A stretch of DNA of 64,000 nucleotides from an uncultured Bacteroidales bacterium (GTDB taxonomy: Bacteria; Bacteroidota; Bacteroidia; Bacteroidales; WCHB1-69), in assembly GCA_934699095.1 (NCBI GenBank), contig CAKUVI010000008.1, forward strand, positions 1 through 64,000, given 5' to 3'. Each line of letters opens with the position of its first letter. The first letter of the stretch is position 1. Shown one piece after another: positions 1 to 7,807 of this stretch. The position numbers and the translations under genes are program-made. The notes under the pieces are model-generated. The model was not told the origin of the DNA. It saw only the letters and a list, made by a program, of their open reading frames with translations, and did no database searches.

Positions 1-413
1 GATAAACTATTGACCGTCCGAGATGCAAGGGCTGGAATACCAGCTCCATATTGACATTCCGTGAGTTTCCTTTCGTACATTTTTATAACATAGTAAAGGA
101 ACTTATAGTTAATGGCAGGATTCACGTCAACTATCACATAACAATGTGCCCCAGCCCAAAAACATTCAAGCTGATAATTTACGTAACCAGCTGATGCACC
201 TCCTTGGCTGATTGTTATTGTGTTTTTATCAAAATTATAATCATTCCAATAACCCGAAGGGTTAATTCCTCCATTGATTACAGGATAGCCTTTTCCCAAA
301 AGTCCATTCTTGTTAAGTTGAGTTCCTTTAGTACATTTGGCAATCTCTCCCAGCGGCTTGTAATCTACCCCGTCCGGGCAATACCTCTTGATGAGTTCTT
401 CTATCTTGCTCAT
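1..413 (-). CDS. hsdS: Type I restriction-modification specificity subunit HsdS (partial, 3' end outside window)
   Basis: This is the N-terminal end of the DNA-recognition subunit of a type I restriction-modification enzyme, which directs the HsdM methylase and HsdR nuclease to a bipartite site. About 137 codons are open to the left edge. They begin MSKIEELIKRYCPDGVDYKPLGEI, run into a target-recognition-like stretch (KGTQLNKNGLLGKGYPVINGG, then TITISQGGASAGYV) and stop only at the window edge. The ATG overlaps the hsdM stop by four bases (ATGA), so the two genes are translationally coupled. The family call comes from the characteristic start of the recognition domain and from its position after hsdM. 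hsdR is not in the window and may lie further left. Confidence 0.85.
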   Translation of the reverse strand, partial: MSKIEELIKRYCPDGVDYKPLGEIAKCTKGTQLNKNGLLGKGYPVINGGINPSGYWNDYNFDKNTITISQGGASAGYVNYQLECFWAGAHCYVIVDVNPAINYKFLYYVIKMYERKLTECQYGAGIPALASRTVNSL

Positions 414-1972
414 ACGGCCTCCCTTTCCAAATCTTCGATTATCTTGTCAATCTCTGTACGCAGCACCTGCTGACGTGCGACAATCTCACGGATGTTGGCG
501 TTCAGCTTCACGATGTCAACCTCCTCGCGTGTGTCCTCCTGCTCCACGTAGGAGGAGACGGAGAGGTTGCAGTCGTTAGCGAGAATGTCCTCGTTGCGCA
601 CGACTTTGGTGAAGTGGTTTTCGTCTTTGCGATCAATGAACGCCTGCAACAGTTTCTCAATGTTACTTTCGGAGAGTTTGTTCTTGTTGCCCTCGTGGAC
701 AAACTCCTTGCTGCCGTCAATGAAGAGTATGCTGTTGTCTTTCTTGCTCTTCTTCAGCACGATGATGCAGGTGGCGATGGAAGTGCCGAAGAAGAGGTCT
801 GGCGGCAGCTGGAACACGGTGTCAATATAGTTGTTGTCAATGAGATACTTGCGGATTTTCTGTTCCGCGCCGCCTCTGTAGAGCACACCAGGGAACTCAA
901 CAATGGCCGCCGTTCCTTGCGTGGACAACCATGAGAGCATGTGCATGGTGAAAGCCAAGTCAGCCTTGCTCTTGGGTGCCAGCACTCCGGCAGGTGAGAA
1001 GCGGGGGTCGTTGATGAGGGTGATGTCATCATCGCCCTTCCACTTGATGGAATAAGGCGGATTGGAGACGATACAGTCGAAAGGCTCATCGTCCCAGTGC
1101 TTCGGGTCAAGCAGCGTGTCGCCGCAGGCGATGTCGAACTTCTCATAATTGATGTTGTGCAGGAACATGTTGATTCGGCAAAGGTTATAGGTGGAAATGT
1201 TGATTTCTTGCCCAAAGAATCCCTGCCGCACCTTGCCTTTGCCGAGAATCTTGGCGAACTTGAGCAACAGAGAGCCGGAGCCGCAGGCAGGGTCATACAC
1301 CTTGTTGACTTCTGTTTTGCCCACAATGGTGATGCGTGCCAGCAGTTCCGAGACTTCCTGCGGGGTGAAGAACTCGCCGCCGGACTTTCCCGCGCTGGAT
1401 GCGTACATGGTCATCAGGAACTCGTAGGCATCGCCGAAAGCGTCAATGGTGTTATCCTCGATACGTCCAAGGTTGAGACCGCTGATGCTTTTCAGAATCT
1501 TCGCCAGTTTCTCGTTGCGTGCCGCCACGGTGTTGCCGAGCTTGTTGCTGTTCACGTTTATGTCGTCGAACAGGCCGCTGAAGTCGCCTTCGCTGGCCGT
1601 TCCCTTGGCGGATGACTCTATGTTGTTGAAGACCTTCTCAAGGGTCTCGTTCAGGTTCTCGTCTTTCTCGGCCTTGGCGGTCACGTTGCAGAAAAGCTGC
1701 GATGGCAGGATATAGAAGCCCTTTTCTATGACCGTCTCCTCGCGTCCGAACTCTGCCTCTTCGTCTGAAAGTCGGGTGTAGTCGAATGTGGGGTTTCCGG
1801 CCTTGCGTTCCTGCTCGTTAAGGTGGTTTGTTAGGCTTTCGGATATGAAGCGGTAGAACAGCATTCCCAGTACGTATGCCTTGAAGTCCCAGCCATCAAC
1901 GCTTCCCCTCAAATCGTTTGCGATCTGCCAAATAGTGCGGTGCAGTTCCGCTCTTTCCTGCTCTTTTCCCAT
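410..1972 (-). CDS. hsdM: Type I restriction-modification N6-adenine methylase HsdM
   Basis: This is the modification subunit that transfers methyl groups from S-adenosylmethionine to adenine within the HsdS-defined site. The protein is 520 residues, normal for HsdM. An N-terminal helical domain (WQIANDLRGSVDGWDFKAYVLG) is followed by the methylase fold, with the SAM-binding motif DPACGSGSLLLKFA and the catalytic NPPY motif (SNPPYSIKW). The frame is open 33 codons further upstream. I chose the ATG at 1972 because the product then begins MGKEQERAELHRTIWQ, as in the family, and the extension would run through the promoter element at 2008-2015. It overlaps hsdS by four bases. Confidence 0.95.
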   Translation of the reverse strand: MGKEQERAELHRTIWQIANDLRGSVDGWDFKAYVLGMLFYRFISESLTNHLNEQERKAGNPTFDYTRLSDEEAEFGREETVIEKGFYILPSQLFCNVTAKAEKDENLNETLEKVFNNIESSAKGTASEGDFSGLFDDINVNSNKLGNTVAARNEKLAKILKSISGLNLGRIEDNTIDAFGDAYEFLMTMYASSAGKSGGEFFTPQEVSELLARITIVGKTEVNKVYDPACGSGSLLLKFAKILGKGKVRQGFFGQEINISTYNLCRINMFLHNINYEKFDIACGDTLLDPKHWDDEPFDCIVSNPPYSIKWKGDDDITLINDPRFSPAGVLAPKSKADLAFTMHMLSWLSTQGTAAIVEFPGVLYRGGAEQKIRKYLIDNNYIDTVFQLPPDLFFGTSIATCIIVLKKSKKDNSILFIDGSKEFVHEGNKNKLSESNIEKLLQAFIDRKDENHFTKVVRNEDILANDCNLSVSSYVEQEDTREEVDIVKLNANIREIVARQQVLRTEIDKIIEDLEREAV

Positions 1973-2007
1973 TCTGGTATTGGTTTTGGTTAAGATGTAA
2001 TAAAGCG

Positions 2008-2015
2008 CAAAAATA
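2008..2015 (-). promoter_or_regulatory. Bacteroidota-type -7 element of the hsdM promoter
   Basis: Reading the minus strand, TATTTTTG matches TAnnTTTG about 36 bases before the hsdM ATG. No clear -33 TTTG was found. This is motif matching only. Confidence 0.5.
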
Positions 2016-2238
2016 CAAAATATCTGCCTTTTTCCCTGTAAAATCTGCAAAAACCGCAACAAAAAAAGCACTGACAGATAGTGTCAGTTCAAAAGATGAT
2101 AGAATGTCATAGCGTTAGGCAGTACTTATTGAAAACAAAGTTTCAAATACACAATCATGTAATAGCAACATATTAGCATGAAAGAATATATCGATTTGAT
2201 TTACGGGTCAAAAAGAATGACGATAACAAAAAAAATAG

Positions 2239-2246
2239 TACTTTTG
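2239..2246 (+). promoter_or_regulatory. Bacteroidota-type -7 element of the lpxD-lpxC promoter
   Basis: TACTTTTG followed by CG lies 21 bases before the lpxD ATG and matches the TAnnTTTG consensus. The rest of the 295-base gap between hsdM and lpxD is AT-rich, and I see no gene in it. Confidence 0.55.
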
Positions 2247-2267
2247 CGCCACCAAAATTGACAGACG

Positions 2268-3275
2268 ATGAAATACTCAGTTGCTCAGATTGCGGACCTT
2301 ATTTCCGCAGAAGTAGTGGGAGATCCGGAAGCTCAGATCACCACTATCTGTAAAATTGAGGAGGGCGTGCCTGGCGGTCTCACCTTCCTTTCAAATCCGA
2401 AATACACGCATTTCATATACACTACGAAGGCCACTGCGGCCATTGTAAACAGCGATTTTGTGCCAGAGCAGGAGGTGCCATGCACGCTCATCAAGGTGGC
2501 CAACTCCTACCTTGCATTCGCGCAGTTGCTCAACTTCTACCAGCAGAACAAGCCCCGTAAGACGGGCATTTCCGACAAGGCGTGCATTGCTCCTACGGCA
2601 AAGATAGGGCAGAACGTATATATCGGGGAGTTCGTGAGCGTTGGTGACGGTGCGGTAATCGGCGACGGTGCAAGTCTGTACCCTCAGACAGTCATCGGCG
2701 ACCGTGTGACGATAGGCGACCGCACCACCCTATTCGCCGGTGTCAAGGTATATGAGGACTGCCATATCGGCAGCGACTGCATCCTCCACGCGGGGGCGGT
2801 AGTCGGCGCCGACGGTTTCGGTTTCGCCCAGCAAGACGGCGAATATCTCAAGATACCTCAAATCGGCAATGTGGAGATAGGCAATCATGTGGAAATCGGG
2901 GCAAACACCTGCATTGACCGTGCCACCATGGGTTCAACGCGCATCCACGACCATGTGAAAATAGACAATCTCGTCCAGATCGCGCACAACGTGACTGTGG
3001 GAGAAGGAACCGCCTTCGCCGCGCAGGCTGGAGTAGCCGGTTCGGCAAAGATCGGTGCCAAGTGCATCATAGCCGGCCAAGCCGGCATAGCCGGGCACCT
3101 CACCGTTGACGACGGCACCATCATCGGCGCACAGTCGGGCGTATCACACTCCCTGAAACGCGGAGTCTATCTCGGCAGTCCCGCCACAAACGCCTCGGAA
3201 GAGCGCAAGCTGATCGTGCTGAGACGCAAATTACCAGAACTGTATCAACATTATATAAACAAAAAGAATCAATAA
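2268..3275 (+). CDS. lpxD: UDP-3-O-(3-hydroxyacyl)glucosamine N-acyltransferase LpxD
   Basis: LpxD adds the N-linked hydroxyacyl chain from acyl-ACP to UDP-3-O-acyl-glucosamine, the third step of lipid A synthesis. The 335-residue protein has the N-terminal uridine-binding domain (about 1-100) followed by many hexapeptide repeats of the left-handed beta helix (IGDGASL, IGDRVTIGD, IGNHVEIGA). The catalytic histidine is expected at H240 in NLVQIAHNVTVGEG. Length and domain order are complete. It is the first gene of a two-gene unit with lpxC, six bases downstream. In most Bacteroidota the unit continues to fabZ and lpxA, which are absent here. Confidence 0.96.
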   Translation: MKYSVAQIADLISAEVVGDPEAQITTICKIEEGVPGGLTFLSNPKYTHFIYTTKATAAIVNSDFVPEQEVPCTLIKVANSYLAFAQLLNFYQQNKPRKTGISDKACIAPTAKIGQNVYIGEFVSVGDGAVIGDGASLYPQTVIGDRVTIGDRTTLFAGVKVYEDCHIGSDCILHAGAVVGADGFGFAQQDGEYLKIPQIGNVEIGNHVEIGANTCIDRATMGSTRIHDHVKIDNLVQIAHNVTVGEGTAFAAQAGVAGSAKIGAKCIIAGQAGIAGHLTVDDGTIIGAQSGVSHSLKRGVYLGSPATNASEERKLIVLRRKLPELYQHYINKKNQ

Positions 3276-3281
3276 GTTTTC

Positions 3282-4211
3282 ATGAATTCATTGCAGACAA
3301 CCATCGCCTCTGAGATATCCGTATCCGGCAGAGGCCTTCACACAGGTCAACAAGTAACCGTCACTTTCAATCCCGCTCCGGCCGATTTCGGAGTGTGCTT
3401 CCAGCGTGTTGACCTCCCTAACAAGCCAATCGTAAAGGCCACTCCCAACAGCGTGTTCGACACATCCCGCGGCACCTCCATCTGCGAAGGCGACGCCCAA
3501 GTGCACACCATCGAGCACCTTATGGCCGCACTCGCCGGTCTCGGCATCGACAATGTACTGATCAAGACCGTGGGCCCTGAAACCCCTATCCTTGACGGCA
3601 GCTCGAGAATATACGTGGAGATGTTCAAGGAAGTGGGCCTCAAAACCCTCGACGCCCCTAAAAAAGTCGGCATCGTGAAAGACGTGATCTCATTTTCCAT
3701 TCCGGAAAAACAGATCGAGCTCACCATCAAACCGTCCAACAGATTCAGAATGACTGTGAATGTGGACTACGGGACCAAGATCTTGGCCGAACAACAGGCC
3801 GTACTTGACAATATCGAGAATTTTGTACCCGACATATACAACTGCAGAACCTTTGTTTTCCTTGACGAGCTGCAGTTCCTCATCCAGAACAACCTCGCAA
3901 AAGGCGGCGACTTGGACAATGCAATCGTTTTTGTTGACAAAGTGCCCGACAGCAAGGTGCTGAACCAGTTAGGCGACTTCTTCCACAAGAAAGACATCAC
4001 CGTGACAGCCGACCATATACTCAACAACACTCACCTGAGACACCCTAACGAGCCGTCACGTCACAAACTGCTTGACCTCATCGGCGACCTCTATCTTCTC
4101 GGTGTCCCGCTCCAAGCCGAGATCATAGCCAACCGCCCCGGTCACTTTGCAAATACTGCCTTTGCAAAAAAAATTCTTGAAAATCCGAATTTTTGTGTAA
4201 CAAATTTATAA
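3282..4211 (+). CDS. lpxC: UDP-3-O-acyl-N-acetylglucosamine deacetylase LpxC, without fused FabZ
   Basis: LpxC is the zinc deacetylase that commits UDP-acyl-GlcNAc to lipid A. At 309 residues it is a complete stand-alone enzyme. HTIEHL (75-80) supplies the catalytic Glu78 and zinc ligand His79. HKLLD (261-265) supplies ligands His261 and Asp265. NRPGHFANTAF holds the general-acid His288. In most Bacteroidota this protein continues into a FabZ dehydratase domain of about 150 residues. Here it stops after NPNFCVTNL, and I find no FabZ-like sequence in any plus-strand frame before the terminator at 4280. Six bases separate it from lpxD. Confidence 0.96.
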   Translation: MNSLQTTIASEISVSGRGLHTGQQVTVTFNPAPADFGVCFQRVDLPNKPIVKATPNSVFDTSRGTSICEGDAQVHTIEHLMAALAGLGIDNVLIKTVGPETPILDGSSRIYVEMFKEVGLKTLDAPKKVGIVKDVISFSIPEKQIELTIKPSNRFRMTVNVDYGTKILAEQQAVLDNIENFVPDIYNCRTFVFLDELQFLIQNNLAKGGDLDNAIVFVDKVPDSKVLNQLGDFFHKKDITVTADHILNNTHLRHPNEPSRHKLLDLIGDLYLLGVPLQAEIIANRPGHFANTAFAKKILENPNFCVTNL

Positions 4212-4279
4212 AACCTTCGTAAGAGTATAATGATTATGAAATGTAATTTTCATTGTCTTACATAGGTTAATGGTTTTGG

Positions 4280-4310
4280 ACAGCGGTAAATTCTACCGCT
4301 GTTTTTTTTT
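4280..4310 (+). terminator. Rho-independent terminator of lpxD-lpxC
   Basis: A perfect nine-base stem (ACAGCGGTA with TACCGCTGT) around a five-base loop is followed by a run of nine T. It ends the lipid A unit before the RAYT repeats begin. Confidence 0.85.
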
Positions 4311-4324
4311 CAACAACCGCGCAC

Positions 4325-4409
4325 CAACCATCGCATTCAAACAACGTAGAGACGCGCCATGGATTTGAGACGCGCCATGGATATGAGACGCGCCATGGCA
4401 CGTCTCTAC
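4325..4409. repeat. Left REP-like repeat cluster flanking the RAYT
   Basis: Three copies of GAGACGCGCCATGG occur at 4349-4362, 4367-4380 and 4385-4398. The last continues into CACGTCTCTAC, making a near-perfect palindrome of the form GTAGAGACGYGCCATGGC plus its complement. The cluster, including the leading ACCAWCCATCGCATT-like segment and the trailing CAATGAAAT, is repeated at 5036-5120 on the other side of the transposase. This is the usual arrangement of a RAYT with its REP elements. Confidence 0.8.
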
Positions 4410-4462
4410 AATGAAATAAAAAAAATATTATTTTTGTCAATGAATCATTTAAACAAAAAACT

Positions 4463-5086
4463 ATGACAGACGATAAATTTCAAGACCAGTATCGCATCCC
4501 GTCAGCTCGTGCCATTTGGCATGATTACAATGGCGGAACCTATTTTGTGACCATTTGCACAAAAAACAGGGAACTTTATTTTGGAGAGATTGCAGACGGA
4601 ATAATGCATTTGTCAGAAATTGGAAAATATACAAAAAATTGTGTACAAAACATTCCGGCACATAATCCATACGCTGACGTTCCATTGTTTGTTATCATGC
4701 CAAATCATATTCATTTGATTGTAATAATTGATGGCGACAATTGTAGAGACGTGCCATGGCGCGTCTCAGAAGAAGGAAAAGACAAGACCATGCAGGCAAT
4801 ATCAAATTGCCAAAGTAAATTGTCGGCAACAATAGGTGTAATGAAACAGGCTGTTACGCGTTTCGCCAATCAACAAAATCTACCTTTTGCGTGGCAATCC
4901 CGTTTTCATGACCACATCATTCGAGACACCAATGATATGAACAGAATAGCCAATTACATCGAGAACAATGTAGCGAATTGGGAAAATGACAAATTCTACG
5001 GACAACCCCACGTAGAGACGCGCCATGGCACAACCATTTCACCACCCATCGCATTTCAAACCATGGGAGACGCGCCATGGATTTGA
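4463..5086 (+). CDS. REP-associated tyrosine transposase (RAYT, Y1_Tnp / HUH family)
   Basis: This is a single-domain HUH nuclease of the IS200/IS605-like Y1 superfamily. RAYTs nick palindromic REP elements and are thought to have spread them. The 207-residue protein has the metal-binding HUH motif in MPNHIHLIVII (His82, His84) and a candidate catalytic tyrosine at Tyr165 (RIANYIENNV). Copies of the same palindrome that flanks the gene also lie inside it: 4743-4768 encodes CRDVPWRVS, and 5012-5030 and 5067-5080 encode the last ~25 residues. The stop codon comes from the spacer between two repeat units. The repeat-derived tail after FYGQPH is probably not part of the ancestral fold. It is not known whether the enzyme is still active. 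Confidence 0.88.
   Translation: MTDDKFQDQYRIPSARAIWHDYNGGTYFVTICTKNRELYFGEIADGIMHLSEIGKYTKNCVQNIPAHNPYADVPLFVIMPNHIHLIVIIDGDNCRDVPWRVSEEGKDKTMQAISNCQSKLSATIGVMKQAVTRFANQQNLPFAWQSRFHDHIIRDTNDMNRIANYIENNVANWENDKFYGQPHVETRHGTTISPPIAFQTMGDAPWI
4743..4768. repeat. REP-like palindrome inside the RAYT coding sequence
   Basis: The sequence from GTAGAGACGTGCCATGG to GCGTCTC is a full copy of the palindrome found on both sides of the gene. It is in frame and is translated into an insertion between the HUH strand and the following helix. Confidence 0.8.
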
Positions 5087-5109
5087 GACGCGCCATGGCA
5101 CGTCTCTAC
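5012..5109. repeat. Right REP-like repeat cluster overlapping the RAYT 3' end
   Basis: Copies of GAGACGCGCCATGG occur at 5015-5028, 5067-5080 and 5085-5098. The last completes the palindrome with CACGTCTCTAC. From 5036 the segment resembles the left cluster at 4325-4409, including the CATCGCATT lead and the CAATGAAAT tail, so the gene sits between imperfect direct repeats of about 80 bp. Confidence 0.8.
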
Positions 5110-5164
5110 AATGAAATTGAAAAAATAATGTGAATTTTAATCGGATAATAATGTTTTTTGAAAA

Positions 5165-5201
5165 AATAGAAAAGCCGCATCGATGATGCGGCTTTTCTAT
5201 T
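5165..5201. terminator. Bidirectional terminator after the PD40/OmpA gene
   Basis: A perfect 17-base inverted repeat (AATAGAAAAGCCGCATC and complement) has a three-base loop. On the minus strand the stem ends in CTTTTCTATT and AT-rich DNA follows. It lies 17 bases past the stop of the minus-strand gene at 5218. Confidence 0.8.
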
Positions 5202-5217
5202 GTAAAATCTGGATTTA

Positions 5218-7734
5218 TTATCTGTAAATCAACATATTCCTGTTCTTGTCGATATTATATTCGCCCCACTCTTCCCTGATGTACTGGTCACCTACCACGA
5301 ATGCTGCAGGAAGGTTCTTCTTTACTGTAACCTTCACATTCTCAGAATATTCATCGCCAATACGAAGTTCTTCCAGATAAAGCACAGAACCTTCGATTAT
5401 GCTACCATCTTCTTGCTTGATAGCGCCGGCCTTTTCCTCAAAATCTTCCAGACTTATGATAGATTCTTTAAGGAAACGTGTGGCGTCAGCATAATTCATG
5501 AATATCTCATCGCTGTTATTGCCTATCTGGAAATTCATAGACTTGCTGTTTGCGTAACATGTGCCTTTCACATTGTCGCCATCAATTGTAACGGGAAGAG
5601 TTCTCTCTTGGATGACGGCGATGCCAGTTGCAACCTTGGCGATTGTGTCGTCGGTAGGCACATAGTCGTCGCGGAGAATTGTAAACTCGGTACGACGGTT
5701 AAGTGCGTGAGCCGCTTCCTGTTCATTTTTGGAAGGAAGAGAGTTAATGTAATCCTCGGTCAGATAGGTACCCTTTGCGAAGAAATATTTCTTGCCACTG
5801 TATGTGGAGTACATGTCTTTTTCAAGTCTGCGCGGCACACGTTCACCATAACCTTTAGGAACGATACGGTCAGCGGCGATTCCTTTCTCAAGCACGAGGA
5901 AATCAACGCAGCTTTGGGCACGCTTTTGCGACAGCACATCGTTTTTCTCCTCTGTGTCGCGGGCGTCGGTGTGAGAGCGCAACTCAATGACGATGGTCGG
6001 ATTCTGAACCATGATATTATACAGATACATCAAAGAGTCTTTGTACTGGGGTTTAAGGTCCCACTTTGCCAAATCGTAAAGGATTTCAGGCAAGATAATA
6101 GGATCCTTTGGTATAGGTTCAAGTGTGAAATCTTGTTTGAGATCAGTGTTTTCAGTAAGGCCCACGGTCGTCTGTTTTGCGGTGTTGCCAGTCTCCCAAT
6201 AGCCTTTCTTTGCAACTCGGATGTCGTAAGTAGTGGCACCGAGTATCTTGGTCTTGTCGAAATGATAATAACCCTTAACATCCGTAGTTGTGGTGTATGA
6301 AGTGCCATCAGAGCCAACTATCTGAACCTCAACACCATCCATGTACTGTCCGTTGTTTTTGTCGCGGATATAGCCGGAGAGAGTATAAACCAGAGGACGG
6401 AGCAGGAAGTAGTAGATATCGTCGCCGCCGCGGCCTCCCGGACGGTTTGATGAAAAGTATCCCTTCGCCATATAGGGAGATTTTGACTGAGGGTCTATCG
6501 CCTCGTTCTCATCGAAGATGATGCCGATCTCGTCCCAGCATGAGTTGATAGGAACCATGAGGTTCTCAACTGGCTGGAACTCGCCGTTCTTGTAGCGTGA
6601 AAGGAAGAGGTCCAAGCCGCCAAGTCCGGGATGGCCGTCGGATGAGAAATAGAACTCCTCTTCGTTACGCCATATCGGGAACACCTCCTGACCTTCGGTG
6701 TTGATTGTTGGTCCTAAATTTGTGATATCAGTAAACTTGCCAGTCTTTTTGGTTCTGGTTGCCTTGTAGATATCATATCCGCCGTGGCCACCGGGCATAT
6801 TTGATGCAAAATAGATGGTAAGTTCGTCCTCAGAGATGTAAGGGTGCACATAGTTGTAAGCTGAATCACCGAGTTCAATGATTTCGGCCTCGCCCCACGC
6901 CTTGCCTTTTTTCATCGACTTGTATATGTAGCAGCCCTGCACTTTTTTCTTGTCTTGCGGACACTTTGTAAAATAAACGACTGAGCCCTTTCTGTTGGCG
7001 GTTGCCTCGCCCTCGTTCACACCGGTGTTGAGAGTTCCGCCCTGGTCCATAGAGGTCACAGGCGACCATTCGCCGGGCCAGTCTGTGTTCTTGCTCTTCG
7101 GTTTGGTTGAAATGTAGATGTCGGAGAATGCACCGCCTGTCCACTGGTCGGCGCCTTTGCCTACAGAGCCCTCGCGGTTTGAGGAGAACATGATAGCGTT
7201 GCGCTTGTCATAATTGGCCCAACGCGGAGCCCATTCGTCCTCCTTGGTGTTGAACTTCTTGAGATTCTCAACCTCGTAGCGGGTCGGGTTCTCGTTCCAC
7301 ATCTTGGCTTTGTTGCAGCCGTCAATCCTGACATCAACACGAGGATCGTCGGGTACACGTTTCTTGTAATTGTTGTAGTATTTCAGAGCAAGGTCATAGT
7401 CTCCGCGAAGGTTGTAGATGCTTCCGAGATGGAAAAGTATCATCGGGTTGTCTTTCTGATAGTTTTTCTTTTCCAGACGAAGATACTGCTGCTCGGCCTT
7501 CTTCAAATCACCGATGATACGATAACACTCGGCAATCTGGAAAGTGGCACGCTGGATCTCGACTCTGTTTGACTGTAATTTTTTTATTCCCCTCTTATAT
7601 TGTTCAAGAGCATTTTCGTATTGACAATCTCTGAACAAGTTGTCGGCATCGCGTAGAACACCCTGAGCATTGACAGTACAAAATCCTGACAATAAGACAC
7701 TTAAGAGAACAATAACAATCTTCTTTATCTTCAT
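5218..7734 (-). CDS. Outer-membrane-associated TPR-PD40-OmpA protein (PorE-like) with C-terminal retropepsin-like domain
   Basis: The 838-residue protein starts with a signal peptide (MKIKKIVIVLLSVLLSGFCTVNAQ). TPR-like helices follow (about 30-130), then a PD40 beta-propeller (repeats such as IYFASNMPGGHGGYDIY, FYFSSDGHPGLGGLDLF, GYFSSNRPGGRGGDDIY), a carboxypeptidase-regulatory fold (SGYIRDKNNGQYMDGVEV) and an OmpA peptidoglycan-binding domain (IELRSHTDARDTEEKNDVLS). This order matches PorE-type proteins of the type IX secretion apparatus, and related proteins of unknown role. The last ~123 residues look like a clan-AA aspartic protease fold in which the catalytic DTG is replaced by the sequence GNNSDE. 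The ATG at 7734 was chosen because the signal peptide begins there; an upstream extension would overlap the next gene. Confidence 0.85.
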   Translation of the reverse strand: MKIKKIVIVLLSVLLSGFCTVNAQGVLRDADNLFRDCQYENALEQYKRGIKKLQSNRVEIQRATFQIAECYRIIGDLKKAEQQYLRLEKKNYQKDNPMILFHLGSIYNLRGDYDLALKYYNNYKKRVPDDPRVDVRIDGCNKAKMWNENPTRYEVENLKKFNTKEDEWAPRWANYDKRNAIMFSSNREGSVGKGADQWTGGAFSDIYISTKPKSKNTDWPGEWSPVTSMDQGGTLNTGVNEGEATANRKGSVVYFTKCPQDKKKVQGCYIYKSMKKGKAWGEAEIIELGDSAYNYVHPYISEDELTIYFASNMPGGHGGYDIYKATRTKKTGKFTDITNLGPTINTEGQEVFPIWRNEEEFYFSSDGHPGLGGLDLFLSRYKNGEFQPVENLMVPINSCWDEIGIIFDENEAIDPQSKSPYMAKGYFSSNRPGGRGGDDIYYFLLRPLVYTLSGYIRDKNNGQYMDGVEVQIVGSDGTSYTTTTDVKGYYHFDKTKILGATTYDIRVAKKGYWETGNTAKQTTVGLTENTDLKQDFTLEPIPKDPIILPEILYDLAKWDLKPQYKDSLMYLYNIMVQNPTIVIELRSHTDARDTEEKNDVLSQKRAQSCVDFLVLEKGIAADRIVPKGYGERVPRRLEKDMYSTYSGKKYFFAKGTYLTEDYINSLPSKNEQEAAHALNRRTEFTILRDDYVPTDDTIAKVATGIAVIQERTLPVTIDGDNVKGTCYANSKSMNFQIGNNSDEIFMNYADATRFLKESIISLEDFEEKAGAIKQEDGSIIEGSVLYLEELRIGDEYSENVKVTVKKNLPAAFVVGDQYIREEWGEYNIDKNRNMLIYR

Positions 7735-7754
7735 ATTAAGCAATTTTTTCAAAA

Positions 7755-7762
7755 CAAAAATA
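7755..7762 (-). promoter_or_regulatory. Bacteroidota-type -7 element of the PD40/OmpA gene
   Basis: TATTTTTG on the minus strand, 20 bases before the chosen ATG at 7734. Its position supports that start over the more upstream in-frame ones. Confidence 0.5.
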
Positions 7763-7807
7763 AGGTCGCTAAAATACAAAAAAAAATAATTGGATGTACA
7801 AATTTCT

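Noticed and set aside
1097..1615. Long plus-strand open frame opposite hsdM
   Set aside because: It is antisense to conserved methylase motifs and has no promoter or recognisable product.
4325..4409. Reading the clustered palindromes as a CRISPR array
   Set aside because: Units are 18 bases apart with almost no spacers, there are no cas genes, and a RAYT sits beside them.
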